Positions 12,801 to 25,127 of a stretch of DNA of 64,000 nucleotides are shown one piece after another (within the stretch, counting starts at the first letter, position 1; every line of letters starts with the position of its first letter). Origin of the DNA: Anisakis pegreffii (lineage: Eukaryota; Nematoda; Chromadorea; Rhabditida; Anisakidae). Location of the stretch: the NCBI GenBank assembly GCA_035041965.1, contig JAPYMA010000568.1:186001-250000 (forward strand), read 5' to 3'. A model generated the notes under the pieces. It ran no database searches. It was not told the origin of the DNA and saw only the letters and a list, made by a program, of their open reading frames with translations. The translations under genes were made by a program, and so were the position numbers.

Positions 12801-15800
12801 GATGAACTTTTACAACTCGCATTATAAATTCGTTTCAAGCAGAAACCGTTTTTAACGATTATGTTGCTCATCATATTCCAAATGGTGCTACGAGAAAGAG
12901 GGATGCACAAAATCGCTCGTCCTCAAAGAATTAAACGATTTCGATGGATTATTAAACAGAATAAGCTCAGATTCAGAATGAATTCATATTCATAGGCAGT
13001 TTTTATCACGATGGAATCGTATTCGATCCATGATCAGTCACAAAAAAAAATTGAATGAGTTTTGCGGCAAAAAGGCGATTATTATTACTGTTCTTTTCAT
13101 TATCATAATCATTACATTATCATTGCTATCATCATTGTTATATTAGCCTTTTTATCGCTATCCGTTTTTATCGCTATGGATACGGATACTCAGAATTAAG
13201 CGCAAGTGAATGGAGTGCAATTCGAATGCTGCAGATGCAGCATCCTCTCATCTGCTTTTTTAAACGTCATCTCTCTCTATTTTTAGCCGCATCCCTGCAT
13301 TGCGTTCATCCATGATGCATCAATGTCAGGCTAAATGACTGAATACTTTCGATTCATCTCGTTTCGCAACCAAAGAATCGAATGAGCAAACCGAAGGCAC
13401 ATAGGGCATAAATGCACAAATATCTACCTATGCTGTAGCCATGAATTCAATTAATTTATCAGAACCAATCGTTTCGCTCAACGTGCACGGCGGCAAAAAC
13501 ACTCTTGAAATTGGCTTGTGGGTGATGGCAAGCCTATAGACCAGCACAACATCAATTCTGACTGTAATAGCAGTTTTTCAGCTGTTGAAGAAAGCAATGA
13601 CGAATTAATTTTTTGCATTCCTCTTCATATGAAACCCCACGAATGTAGATCTCAAACAGGGAACAAACATAAAAGATCCAAACTGGAACGGATCTCACAA
13701 TGCATCGATTCCTTCTGCTCACTACTGAGCTAGCAGATATTCTGTTAAAAATCATAGGACGCAAAACATAGCAAATATAATGTAATTTTCAGTTCTCCTC
13801 GTTCGAAACACAACCGTCTTATTTGTAAGATCGTGATCATAGCGAAAGTGAGCGCAGAATGATTCAGGACGGTGAGCATTAGATATTGTGAGATGTTTCG
13901 AATCACCCCGCATCCCAGTATTGTACTCAAGTAGTGAAACCGACAAAATTGTGAGTGATGATATTGTTCTCTACATTATGGTAATGTCATGGTATTTGAA
14001 GAACTCAAATAGAGCAATACTTCAGGGAAGTGCTGCATTGTGCTGTTATTCGAAGAAGTGAAAGCACGTATCCTTCGAATTATGTGTACAAGTTGAACAT
14101 GAATCAATACAAAATGCAATCTGTGATCAAGAAACGCGTGACTGTTAGAAAATGTAAAACCCGATGACAGAGCCGAATGACGCAGATGAAATTGATTTTG
14201 TACGTAAACAGCGGATCGAATGTTCATTAATGATCCTGATGATGTGCTCGCAAATGCGTCATTTACCTGTTCATATGTCAGGAAATGACAACTACATCGT
14301 TGATGACGACAACGGTATTAAATCATAATTGATAATTAACAACAATTGGTTTTTGAATGGGTTTGTATCTGATTTCAAGATGTTGGATTGCTGAATACAA
14401 TCCTTTTTCTTCGTGATATATATCAATTGTTTCTTAACAAACAGAAGGGAACTGATGGAACTTTGAAATCGCAAAGGCGCTTCTTATGTGGAGAAATCAA
14501 CTGAAATCGCTAGCATAAAAAATATGATGTGTACGAAGTCAAGAAATATACAATGATTTTATCCAAAAAACTCGGTGAATGCCGAAATATTCTGTTAAGT
14601 GCTTGTGAAAATTCAAGAGCACGGCTAATCGCTTGAAGAAACTGAAATTCCAGATTCAAACAAATTATTTCCATTGTTTTTCAACTTCCAGTCATTATCT
14701 CAATCATAGAGGAAACAAATTTCACAATGATTTCAAACGACTGCTCGCAAAAGAAGAATTGTTTTCGAATGATTATTTCATTACTTTCGATTTTATTTGC
14801 ACATTCACAAAGGATTACAGTCACCACCAACATAAATACAACTAACGTAACCATGAAACAAACATATGCTGATGAAGCTGTCTTTGTAGTTCATCTGAAC
14901 TGATCAAAAAACTCTTTCTTCTGGACAATTTGCTTTTGAGGAATGTTTTGGAAATAGAATTGAGCTGTTTCGATGAACTGATCCCCTCTGAAATAGGTCA
15001 ATATTGCTAGGATGTTTTTGCGGCTATGGGCGTTTTCTACAGCCGCAAAATAATGGTAACGAAAATGAGGAACCTTCAGAGAATCGAAAACATTTCCTTG
15101 TCGCTTCGTTCAGTTTTGATGATGTGATGAGATTTCTTACGATTACTCAATGTTTTGGCTTTTCTCGAAAAAATCAGGTGATCTTCCTGCAAATCTTACA
15201 CAATTTCTCGACGCCAATGAAGCGGAGTGTAATTCACCCCTCATAACCTTCCACTGAATTCCGTTTTCGTTTCGGTCACTGTTGGTTGAGAAAGATATTG
15301 GATTATGAAAGTTGATGGATCTAGATGAAAATTCTCCATAGATCTTCTTAAAAGCCACAGTAACGATGGAATATAGTGTTGAGCACTGCGAACGAGTTCC
15401 ACAGCTCGTTTATGACGCAAAATTATTCAAACAATCTCAAAAACTTTTCCTGCATTCAGATGCGATTGATTTAATAATTTCAAACAGACACACACACACA
15501 AACTCTTGAAGAACATGTTCCGTGGCAAATGCATCTTCGCAAACCTACTGACTTTTCCTTCAACGGATACGCCTTCTTGAAAAAAGTTTCACAAGTTTCG
15601 GAGAAATTATTTTTGAGATGAGTGGCAGAAGGACGACGCGAAAGATGCACAGACATATGGTAGCCACATATCATAGATATGAAATGGCATTGGCTTCAGA
15701 TGGCTGATAGCGTTCCTTATCCATAATGTTTGTGTGTGATCAACATCAGTGTTATTACCATCATTAAAATGATTGTTTTTATCGTCATCAAATCGCTCTT

Positions 15801-16692
15801 ATTATCTATCGTCATTCGAATCATTAATAGCAGCAGCAGCAGCATCAAAATTGATTCTGATGCTGCTCAGTCTCATCCAGATGAAACATCAAATGAATAT
15901 GGAAGTAGCCAGGCAGACGAATAGACAACGACTGACAACAGAAACAATACGAACAGAACCGATCACTTTAACAAGATGTATTGAATGAATTAAATGAGAC
16001 TTAAAATATGTGCACAATGATGAGATGATAAACGATTTGAGGCATGGAACCGGTTGAGTTGACATTTTGAGTGGGTTGTTGTTCGAGCTGTTGGAAGGCA
16101 ACGAAGGGAGAGGATAAGAAAACACACCACGACACGACTGCCGAACATTTCTTCTATAAATACCAGCAAACGAAGAAACAAACTCTCACAAACAAAAACA
16201 TTTCAGAGGTATGAAAGAAGTGGAATGACTGAATGTGTACGAGCAGTGCATATTCCACTGTTACTGCCCAGCAAAACATTCGAATTCACACCTCAAAAGA
16301 TGTGTGAAAAACACTAAAAACGATAAACAAAAAGAGAACGAAAATAACAGAAAACTTACAATTGGAATTGCATTCACAATGAATCAACAAAATGAACACC
16401 GACAAAAACGATAAATTTAATTTGGGCGTCGCACAGGAATTGCTCATGATTGTGACGACGAGGAAATTGCTCATGAAAACGATCAATCGAAAGTACAAAA
16501 GCGAACAAAAGAAAGCAGTTAGTCAGCGAAATAGTGATGTGCCCGAGCGAGCGAGCGACTTTTTTTGTGAGCGTTTTTTTGGTGAATTTTAATGGTGATG
16601 CGCATTTTATTGATGCCGACGAATTGTTGAAGTGAAATGAAAATGTGAAAATGAGAATTTGAATGAGAAAATTGAGAATTTAATAGTGAAAA
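9801..16692. other. Non-coding, no certain gene
   Basis: AT-rich, with a (CAA)n tract at about 11686-11708 and an (CA)n run near 15487-15502. Several 60-130-codon frames occur, notably overlapping antisense frames at 11040-11429, and a Cys-containing plus frame at 13518-13733 preceded by a TTTTTCAG. None matches a family I know and none chains to neighbours. Confidence 0.45.
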
Positions 16693-16971
16693 ATGCATAC
16701 GAGAAGATGCAATAATGAATCACGCACAGCACTGCTACATTGTACCAAATATTTTTTGATGTTATTTCTCATTTCAGTTATTCCAACAAAGTGCATGAAC
16801 TCTAATGCGATTGAGTGCAATATTAACAAATTGCTCAGAGAACTGTATGAATCGAAGAGGAACGAAGTGAAAGTGTCAAGCTTCAATAATGAAAAATCGT
16901 TTCATCAATTGTTATTTTACCAGTTCAAAAAACGAATCTTCAAAAACATCCGAAGCCAAACGAACCACTGA
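16693..16971 (+). other. Open frame antisense to the small secreted-protein candidate
   Basis: A 92-codon plus-strand frame with a good internal acceptor (TTTCTCATTTCAG ending near 16777) followed by a hydrophilic, Lys/Asn-rich stretch ending in TGA. It could be a terminal exon of an unseen plus-strand gene. It and the minus-strand model at 16774-17106 compete for the same bases; I favour the minus strand because of the signal peptide. Confidence 0.15.
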
Positions 16972-17106
16972 AAACATCCAAAAAAAAACGTCGAAACATG
17001 ATAGTCTACATGATGGCACATGGTAATAGGATAGCTTACCAGCGGCTTGAAGAGAAGCTGCAGCAATAATGGAAACGGCAGAAAAAAACAAAAGTAAGTG
17101 CCTCAT
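16774..17106 (-). CDS. Possible small secreted protein, three exons, about 60 aa
   Basis: Exon 17040-17106 encodes a textbook signal peptide (MRHLLLFFSAVSIIAAASLQ) ending at donor G|GTAAGC. Exon 16921-16967 follows acceptor GATGTTTTCAG and encodes VRLASDVFEDSFFEL. Exon 16774-16842 follows CATACAG and runs to a TGA. Phases join, and the introns are about 75 nt, normal for nematodes. The mature peptide would be only about 40 residues and matches nothing I know. The whole locus is overlapped by an open frame on the other strand, so the call is tentative. It could be a neuropeptide-like or other short secreted peptide gene. Confidence 0.35.
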
Positions 17107-17861
17107 GTCTCAATCGTAGCGCTTTCGAGTGCTCTGAATATGTGCGTTGTTCCGAATGAACGAATCACAATCATCTATACAACGATGCCTGTAACCGCAT
17201 TTGGTGCGTCTCACAAAATTTTCGCACAATTTGCATTCTGATAGTTTAATGAATTCCTAATGGTATACATTGCTTGAACAAAATACCGTATAATGGCTGC
17301 CATCCATAAAACACAGCACGTCAAGCACAGCCCACACATCTCAAACTCTGCCAGTATCCCAAATTCAAATGATTGTGACAGTAATATCCATGATTCAAAA
17401 GATGCTAAAACGTGGATAAGAAAGAGGAAATTGCATGGCCGACTACAACAACCATAGCATCAAAATCGAGATTGGTTGAGCGATGTCGAAATTTCAAAAT
17501 ATCATGAATCATGATAGTTTTCCACGACGGAAAAGCGTCGAGATGAAACGATTTGAATGATGATAGATAGCTAGCATTATTACAGCATCGGAAGTGTTTG
17601 TTTTCACACGTACAGATGTTGTTCAGTTAGGATTCAAAGCAACTGACATCTGGATGGTGTTATGTTATTTTTCGATATTTGACATTTTTGCGATTGTTTA
17701 TAGGAAACTTTTACACTGGCCACCTGCTGGACTAGCAAGCATACTGATCTCGTTAAAACGCACTTCGAATTGAACATCATTCAGGAATGAATATTGTAAA
17801 TAAGTTTTTTTCAGGCGTTTCAAAATGTTTATCGTTATGTTTTGACAGAGAATTTCTTGTG
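17107..17861. other. Non-coding, nothing seen
   Basis: Possible promoter side of the minus-strand candidate at 16774-17106. No motif stands out. Confidence 0.4.
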
Positions 17862-17989
17862 CTCGATGCATGCATAATATCAGTGACGTATTCCCATCTC
17901 TCATACTCAATGCATGCATACTAATATCAGTGACGTATTCTCATTTCTCATACTCAATGCATGCATACTAATATCAGTGACGTATTCCT
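17862..17989. repeat. 47-bp tandem repeat, about 2.7 copies
   Basis: Each unit contains ctcaatgcatgcatactaat followed by atcagtgacgtattc. The copies are nearly identical. Every unit carries TGACGTA, a CRE/ATF-like site, and an ATGCATGCAT palindrome; the three TGACGTA cores begin near 17884, 17931 and 17978. Confidence 0.85.
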
Positions 17990-19559
17990 ATTGATGTGTG
18001 TTTTTCCATTTCCTATTGATGCTTCTTGCATCGCATCCTTCATTTACGTTCTCGTTTCATCCATCAGTGACCAACAGTACGTTGTCGATGCAGAGGTTTC
18101 GCTCAACGAGCAACTGAAACGAATGAAAAACCACCTCGATAGGACTCTGCAAAGCATGCGTAGCAAATAGAGTAATAGTGCGTGGAAAAAAATGAAAATT
18201 TCATGAGGATCTGTGCAGAAAAATTGCGACGGCTTTTGAGACTGATGAAAGGAATGCGGAATCGAATGTGGATACAGGATATTCGAATGTGAAATTCAAA
18301 CAACGTTTCAGATTAAAATCCGATGCGTTCGCTAGCATTTGAACTAAGAATGATGGAGAGATCCAATTGAATGATTGTGTGGAGAGACACTGCTACTACC
18401 ATAATGATTATGACTGCCTGGTACAATGAGAATAAAAATGTGCAGTATTTGAGAACTGGTGCGGAAATGTACTGATGTGAGCAAGAAAAATAATAAGATG
18501 ATGAAATAACCTTTCGAAAGATTCTTTTTAAATTCGTATTGAGAAAATTTAATGGTGTGTGGAAAGATACTGGCCTTATTTACCATAAGGACGAAAACCA
18601 CGATAATTGAATAAACGAATAAGAATTGCTCAGAACGTATTAAGGGAGCGATAAAATCAGATGAAATGCACTCAGTCAGTACTGTATGCATTTGTTTGCG
18701 ATTATCGGAGAACTTGTTTCTTTTTTTATGATTTCTGCTTTGCACAGAAGTGCTATTTGCTAGTAGTTGGAAGTTTTGATGTTTAGACGTGATTTGAAAG
18801 CGACTGCAACATTTTGTTCATCATTTCACCACTTCAACAACAAGAAAAACTGAGTGAGTGTCGATGAATCAACAATGGGTGATTGAGTTTTTTTCGTTTG
18901 CAACTTCGTGAAGTTAGCAAGAACAGTCAAAGTTTTCATCGAATAGAAATGAAGTTTTTTGTGAAAATCGAAATCGAAATGCCCATTCATCCCGCACATG
19001 TTTGAAGAAACATCGTGAAGTACTGTTAGGTAGGATCGAGTGAAAAGTTGATGAAACAATATGCTCAAACAGAATGGCTTGATGTCATGTGCTGATCACA
19101 CGACGTGATGGAAATTGTCTAGCATACAGACTGTTCTATCAGTGCAAGCAGTCATCGTTGAGCAGCTAATTGAACTTGGATATTGAAATTTTACGTGCTT
19201 TCAATTGACTCATTAAAACTTCGAAACGAAATGACATTTCTTCCCATAAGAAATCGCTCGAATCCAATAAACTCATGAATGATTCTGCTGGAAAATGGCG
19301 TTAAATTAGCCACAAGTGCAGCTGTGATGACCGAATGATAAAAACTTTATATTACACAACATGTGCAAAACGGTCAGTTGAAACGACACAATAAAACACG
19401 ACATAATTCAGTGCAATAAATGACACCGCTCGTTCATTCAATTTACCACATATATACAAAAAACGAATTATTTTCATTTTCTTAGTGCAACTTGCCACCA
19501 TAATGAAGTACGATGTCCACAACAAAATTCCACAGAATGTGTCTGCTGTTGAAATCAGC
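17990..19559. other. Non-coding, nothing certain
   Basis: No recognisable exon. The 133-codon minus frame at 18344-18745 is hydrophobic but has no similarity I know and no splice partners. Confidence 0.45.
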
Positions 19560-19716
19560 GTGGTGCGGAGACGGAAAAGAGCTGGGGACAGACAAAATCG
19601 GGAACTTTTCGGCGACGGGGATCACCTCGAAAATGTAAGTGGCTAGAAAAATTCGTCGGGGACGGAGACGGGGATTCGGGAACAGAATCCCCGAAATTCC
19701 CCGATCCACGCACCAC
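19560..19716. mobile_element. GC-rich MITE-like element
   Basis: 157 bp, far more GC-rich than its surroundings, bounded by gtggtgcg and its inverse cgcaccac. Internally it holds inverted CCCCG/CGGGG runs (cggggattcgggaacagaatccccg near 19671-19695 is itself a palindrome of about 25 bp). It lies just 3' of the K2P stop codon. No coding capacity. The class is inferred from structure only. Confidence 0.5.
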
Positions 19717-19805
19717 ACTAGTTGAAGACAAGTACTATTGCTAGCATTCACATCATTATTATTATAATCATGACTATCATAAACACTTTCAATACCTTCA
19801 GCAGC

Positions 19806-22800
19806 TCAGTTGTTATTGGTATTATTGACATCATATTTACTATCAAAATTTATCAAAACGGCATCCGAGGGAGTTTCCACCTGAATGATTGGTATATTGT
19901 TGTTTTGTTGGTGTTGTGACTCAGTCAACTGTTTGCTTAAATCAGTGACCGACACGAAATGAGGCAGTTCAAAATCTTTAGGCAGTAGCCCAATGCGGTA
20001 TCTAAGACGGTCCAAAGTGAAAGGATCGTGGAATCGAGTAGAACAACGATTTGTTGCTACCAGCAGATTTGTTGAGCGATAAGGTGATGGAAGGTGGCAG
20101 CACGATGATGAGAATGATCTGAAAGATCTACGTTACTGATCGCAATAATCATCAAACTGACACCATGCATAACGTCTACAATATTCGAGCATTTTTCTTC
20201 AATTCACTCTCCACACTAGCACCAAAAAGAGATACACAATTGAAAAAAATGATGATGTTGATTGAAACTCACTTAAATTTAGTAGAAGGGATGAGATGAG
20301 ATCGAAGAGATTCAAAAGAAGGCACACGTAACGTACTGTAACAACCATCACTGTGACATTCTAGTAATTTTCGCGACAACACTCTTGCATCATCATTGAA
20401 ATATACATTGCGTTCATTTGGAACTAGCAGAGTGTCGTAGTAAAAGCTGAAATTATTCACTATCAACTCAGCATCGGATTTGCGATTAGCTGAAATAAGC
20501 ATCAGAATTATGACAATACTGAACGTCACCAACACAACAAATGGCTAGCAAACAACAAAGCATTTACAGATTGCACGTTCAGATCCATACGAAAACATTT
20601 GATACAATTTGCAGAATCATACGAAAACTATATTAGTATTTTAGAAATATGACAGGCTTTAGAATTGAATAATAGCTATCACTGTTCATTATCGTTCGCA
20701 TCTCGAGCAAGTAGCAATGCACAAGCTGTCTTCCTCGTTAGATCATCAGCGTATATTCTATTTCAAGTATCGTATCAATATTTTGTGTTCACTGCAGAGA
20801 GTACCATTATAGCTACCACAAGAGCTGATTCATTTCAGAATCTAGATGGAAAACACCTCAATGATGAGTTGAGCATTTGCATAAGCATAAATGCTCTACA
20901 TCATAAGTTAAGTTCAGGCTTACAAGGTGCACAGGGACACCGAAAATATTTTCAGACTTTAAATTGCCTCGAACGAACACTGCCTTAAGTGAGCATACGT
21001 AATACACTTATAGAATATTCTGTAGAACTAGCAACACAATGAATATGAGCATCGAACATCGAATATGAGCGATGTGACAGGCAAGATGCAAGTTGGAAAA
21101 ATTACGAAAGGGAGCGCAGTATAATTCCATTGACAATGAGCGATAGACAAAGGAGTGTAGCGCTCTTGAAGCACCATAGAAAGAAAACTCTTCATCTAAA
21201 ACTCAAATCCGCCGTAAAAACCCGCAGATTCCGTTACTATCATCGGCAGAAAGCTAATAGGAAAGACATCCAAATAGTAGACGTGAGTGAAAGAAAACAT
21301 ATGAGCTTACAGTGTTTCATTCTTGAGGTGTTCAAAGTGCCAGTGCTTACATCTAGCATAATACGGCCATGATCAAAACAATGAACGATATGAATAGCTG
21401 TGAAGATAGTTTTCATGCTGTACCGAGCCAGACAACTTCAATCATCAAAATTTCATACTTTAGTCGGACGAGCACGCAAATATTGACCAATATCAGTTCC
21501 GTCAAGCGCTTGTCGGTTAGAGTTCAAGCTCGAGGCACTGAACTTAGCGAAGAAGGCTCACTGTCAGTGATATATCGCATGCTAGAGTTGATTCAAATAA
21601 ACACAAGGATTAGTTTATCGATAGTCACTCAGACTGAAGTTCTCGTCGAACTGAGCACATTCAATCTGAACTTCAGTCCACCTTGATACTAGCAACGCCA
21701 ATGGATAACGCTGAATTTCTGTTAAAATCTCCAACACCGTTAGTATACATAAAATAATTTGTGTTTCACTCATATGTGAAGAACGAACGAATGAATCTGG
21801 AGGTAACTTACACGCTGCGAGCATCTGGACGAAAAGCGCCTTCCAGCGAAGACTGCGATTTTTGCAGTAAATGAGATATTCGCTCAACATCTCTGTGCGG
21901 TGCAGCATAATTTTCATCGAATCGCACATCATAATATGCATTCGAGATCATACTGTCCCCATCACACAAATCGAATGTACTCGTTGAGGTGAAAGTTTGC
22001 CCCACGGTTGTATTGGTTGTAGCCGCTGATAGTCTCCTACCATCTGCAGAGTCAATCAACTACTGACTGTTTGGTGATATAATTAATCCTGCTCATCATC
22101 AAATCCCTTATGCTTTGCGCCATAAAACGCAATCACATTTGATCATTACTAAGCATTGAAAAATGTATGAATTATGACCAACAAAGTATTACATTCATTA
22201 TTGATTATGCATTTTCAGAATCAATGTTGCACACTGGTTCCAACAGCCGTGACCACAAAAGAAACGTGATGCAAGCAACGCTTGAAGCGCTTCGTACTCT
22301 CAACAATCCATCAAAACTATGTGATGTACGCTACCTAGCGTTATTAAAGCGATCAATTCATCATAAACGAGTTTCAAATACAACGGAGACTGAGACTATT
22401 CCATGAATCCAAGAGTAAAATACCTTTATGGCGCACATACTTACCAAGAAAGGCTAACTCTAATTCAGGTTGTGCGAGAAGAGGTCTTGAAATTGGTTCA
22501 GTTTGAACGGCTTTTGAGGCAGTTACCCGCTGTTCCTCACAAATTTGTCCCATCAGCTTTTCCAGTCTTGAATTAGTGACAAATTTCGAGAATAGCATCT
22601 TCCTTAAACGTGCATCGGTCATTCGCAAATATGGAACAAAAAATTCATCGACAGGAGAATCAAACCATTTCAAAATAGATTAGAATTGATTAGATGATTT
22701 CGAGCTTTATTAGATATTCAATAAGAGGTCAGTGTGGACTTAGAAGTTTACACTTGGGGCCGTCTGTTTGCACGCTAGGATCTCATCTACGACCATATGA

Positions 22801-25127
22801 TTTTTGACGATCTCAATTTCAATAGATTCGTATAGCTGAGAAGTTTGCCGCTGTCGAGATTCACTCGTTTTTACAGAATTGCATCAACACATCAGCACTA
22901 CTCACAACGTTACTGATAAATGAACAGATCAATTGTGATCAATAAAACATCGAAATGCTACATCTTTCAGTGAGTTAAATTGCTCACTGGAAATCGTCGT
23001 CTGTTGCACTGAGTCGAGCTTTTTCGATTGCTTGAACCGCTTTCAATGTGGGCAGATTCTTCGGTTTGTGCACTGGTATCCGTGGTTTCGTTAAACTCAC
23101 CTTACTTTGGCAAAGAGCAGCTGAAAGCATTACTCATCACTTCTGTACGTGAAAAAATGATTGATCAATCATTTTCCACTTCATAAACATAGAGAATCAA
23201 AATAGTTTTAGCCAACATTCAATTCCACTTTCTACTCAATCGCATATGCTAAAATAATTCAAATTTTCATTTTGTGGCGTTGGAGAAATTCATTAAAAAA
23301 TTTTTGACGGCTCTATAATGGATTTTACATTAATCGTAAGATCATTGGTTGCTTAGGTCCTTTATCATATCATACACCCATAATCGTGCATACTATGCAT
23401 CATCAGTCACTTCTATTGATAACATCTAGAATCACGTCATATCCTTGGCTATATCCTTAGCTCTTCCTCATTGAATCGCTAAGTGTGGATGCCTTTAGGT
23501 TTTTTTCCACTTACACAGATGAGAAACGTGATCATCTTCTTCAGAATCTTCATCTGAATCATTAGTTTTGATTCTTGACGATATCAGATTATTGGCTATT
23601 TTCTCAGCCAACCAGTCTTTCACAGTTCGTGGAATCGTCCACTTTGAACGCTGCGGCTTCACAAACGGTATCCCCATCAAATCAGCTGAAAAAAATCAGT
23701 CTTTTTTGTTATCAGTTATCTATCATTTATGAAACTATTCTGAGTTGATCATATGGATCAGTGTGATTGATCGATAGGACGCTGGTTGCTCAATATTATT
23801 GTTAGTATCAGATTGTTTTCCTGTAAGAACGCTGTCACCAAATCTGTTCACAATACACGGGTGAGGCACTCATTTAGCTGCAATCTTTCATTTACGTATA
23901 TCGCACTCAGGTGAAAGGAAAAACACTGCGGATAATTAACAACACCGATAGCCAAGAAAGGTGAACAATTGAAACGAAAAGAAGGGATAACTAAGGATAA
24001 CAATGAATAATAGGGAGCAACTGAGACAAGGGGAGATCTTTGAGTTGGTTGACTTTCATATATTCATGAAATGTTCGAAAAATTCGACCATTTTTCAGTG
24101 AATCTTTTGAAGTTGCTGTTTTTTGCTCTGCATTCGTTAGTACCAAAACGTTATGATGAAATTTTAAAAAATACTAGACAAATGAAGCTTTTCATACAAA
24201 ATCATGTTCAAGATCAGGTACTTAATGGTAAGGGTGATTTATAAGCAGTTGTATTTATGATTTATGAGCAACAACATTTCTAGGAACAATATCGTAACAA
24301 TGCTGCAGTTATTTCGTTACCGTTTCCAGTACTGCTGATTATGCTGAGATTGTTGTTGCGTCCTGATGAATATATCACTCATAAAAAGCAATATTCCCAT
24401 AAAACCTTTCATTTTCATGCACTCAATTCATCACAAAACAAAAACAATTTCACTCTCACTCCCCATCGTAAATCAGTCGGATTATTCTTTGCAATTTCTC
24501 ATCGAACAAAATGTTTCCAATTTGTTGTGTACTGCCATACAACTTGAACATAAATATTATCTGGCGAATACAACTGCTGCATTGTTGAACAGTTGAAAAG
24601 CTTTCAGAAGATTTGTTGCGTCATAAATTATTGCTTGCTACTGACAGATAATGAATTCGACTTGTTGCCGGATATTTTGATGTTCAATTCAAACAATTTG
24701 ATAGTTTATTCATTCAGCTAGGCAAACCAACATGAAGCTCGCCGAGCGATCCAATTAATTGAGTTAACCTTCACCAAGGAAGTTCGAAAATTTTCAGTGA
24801 TTATACCAAAATTCTCGTGAATCTGATGCTTTCTAATACATCTATGGTTGAATGCATGTCATATAGTCGAATAACCATCAACATCACGTACCCACGTAAT
24901 TTTCAGCACAGTTCTAGGGATAACACGGAAAGCGTGCAAATCATATGCAAAACGAGTGCGCACTTACCGGTTAATCCGATCTCCAACGTGGTCTCATCCT
25001 TGTAATCCGTAGCACAGCTACTTTCTGTCCTAGCCGAACCACCACCGCCCTGCACTATTGCAGCTACCCGCTCGATCTCTTCGATATACTGCACTAGCAA
25101 TTGATCAATGAACTTCTCAATTGCTCC
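19806..25127 (-). CDS. K2P exons 7-14: long cytoplasmic C-terminal tail
   Basis: Exon 24968-25127 starts a helical segment (GAIEKFIDQLLVQYIEEIE) directly after M4. Exon 23515-23685 holds the compact block WTIPRTVKDWLAEKIANN and then an acidic run (DSDEDSEEDD). Exons 22988-23120, 22445-22602, 21812-22043, 21629-21681 and 20273-20489 are hydrophilic and Ser/Thr rich. The last exon, 19806-20118, ends Asn-rich with TGA. If the intron after 22988 were retained, a TGA at 22984-22986 would give a shorter tail. Nothing in the tail suggests a catalytic domain; regulation or trafficking is the likely role. Confidence 0.75.

Noticed and set aside
13518..13733. Cys-containing plus-strand frame as a small secreted protein
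   Set aside because: There is an acceptor-like TTTTTCAG but no upstream signal-peptide exon, and an equally open minus frame overlaps it.
14046..14120. Short minus-strand Cys-rich terminal exon (reading FCIDSCSTCTHNSKDTCF)
   Set aside because: It has a plausible acceptor, but it is 24 residues long and cannot be joined in phase to any certain exon.
15889..16181. Overlapping minus-strand frames with hydrophobic starts
   Set aside because: No splice partners, and composition is like the surrounding noise.
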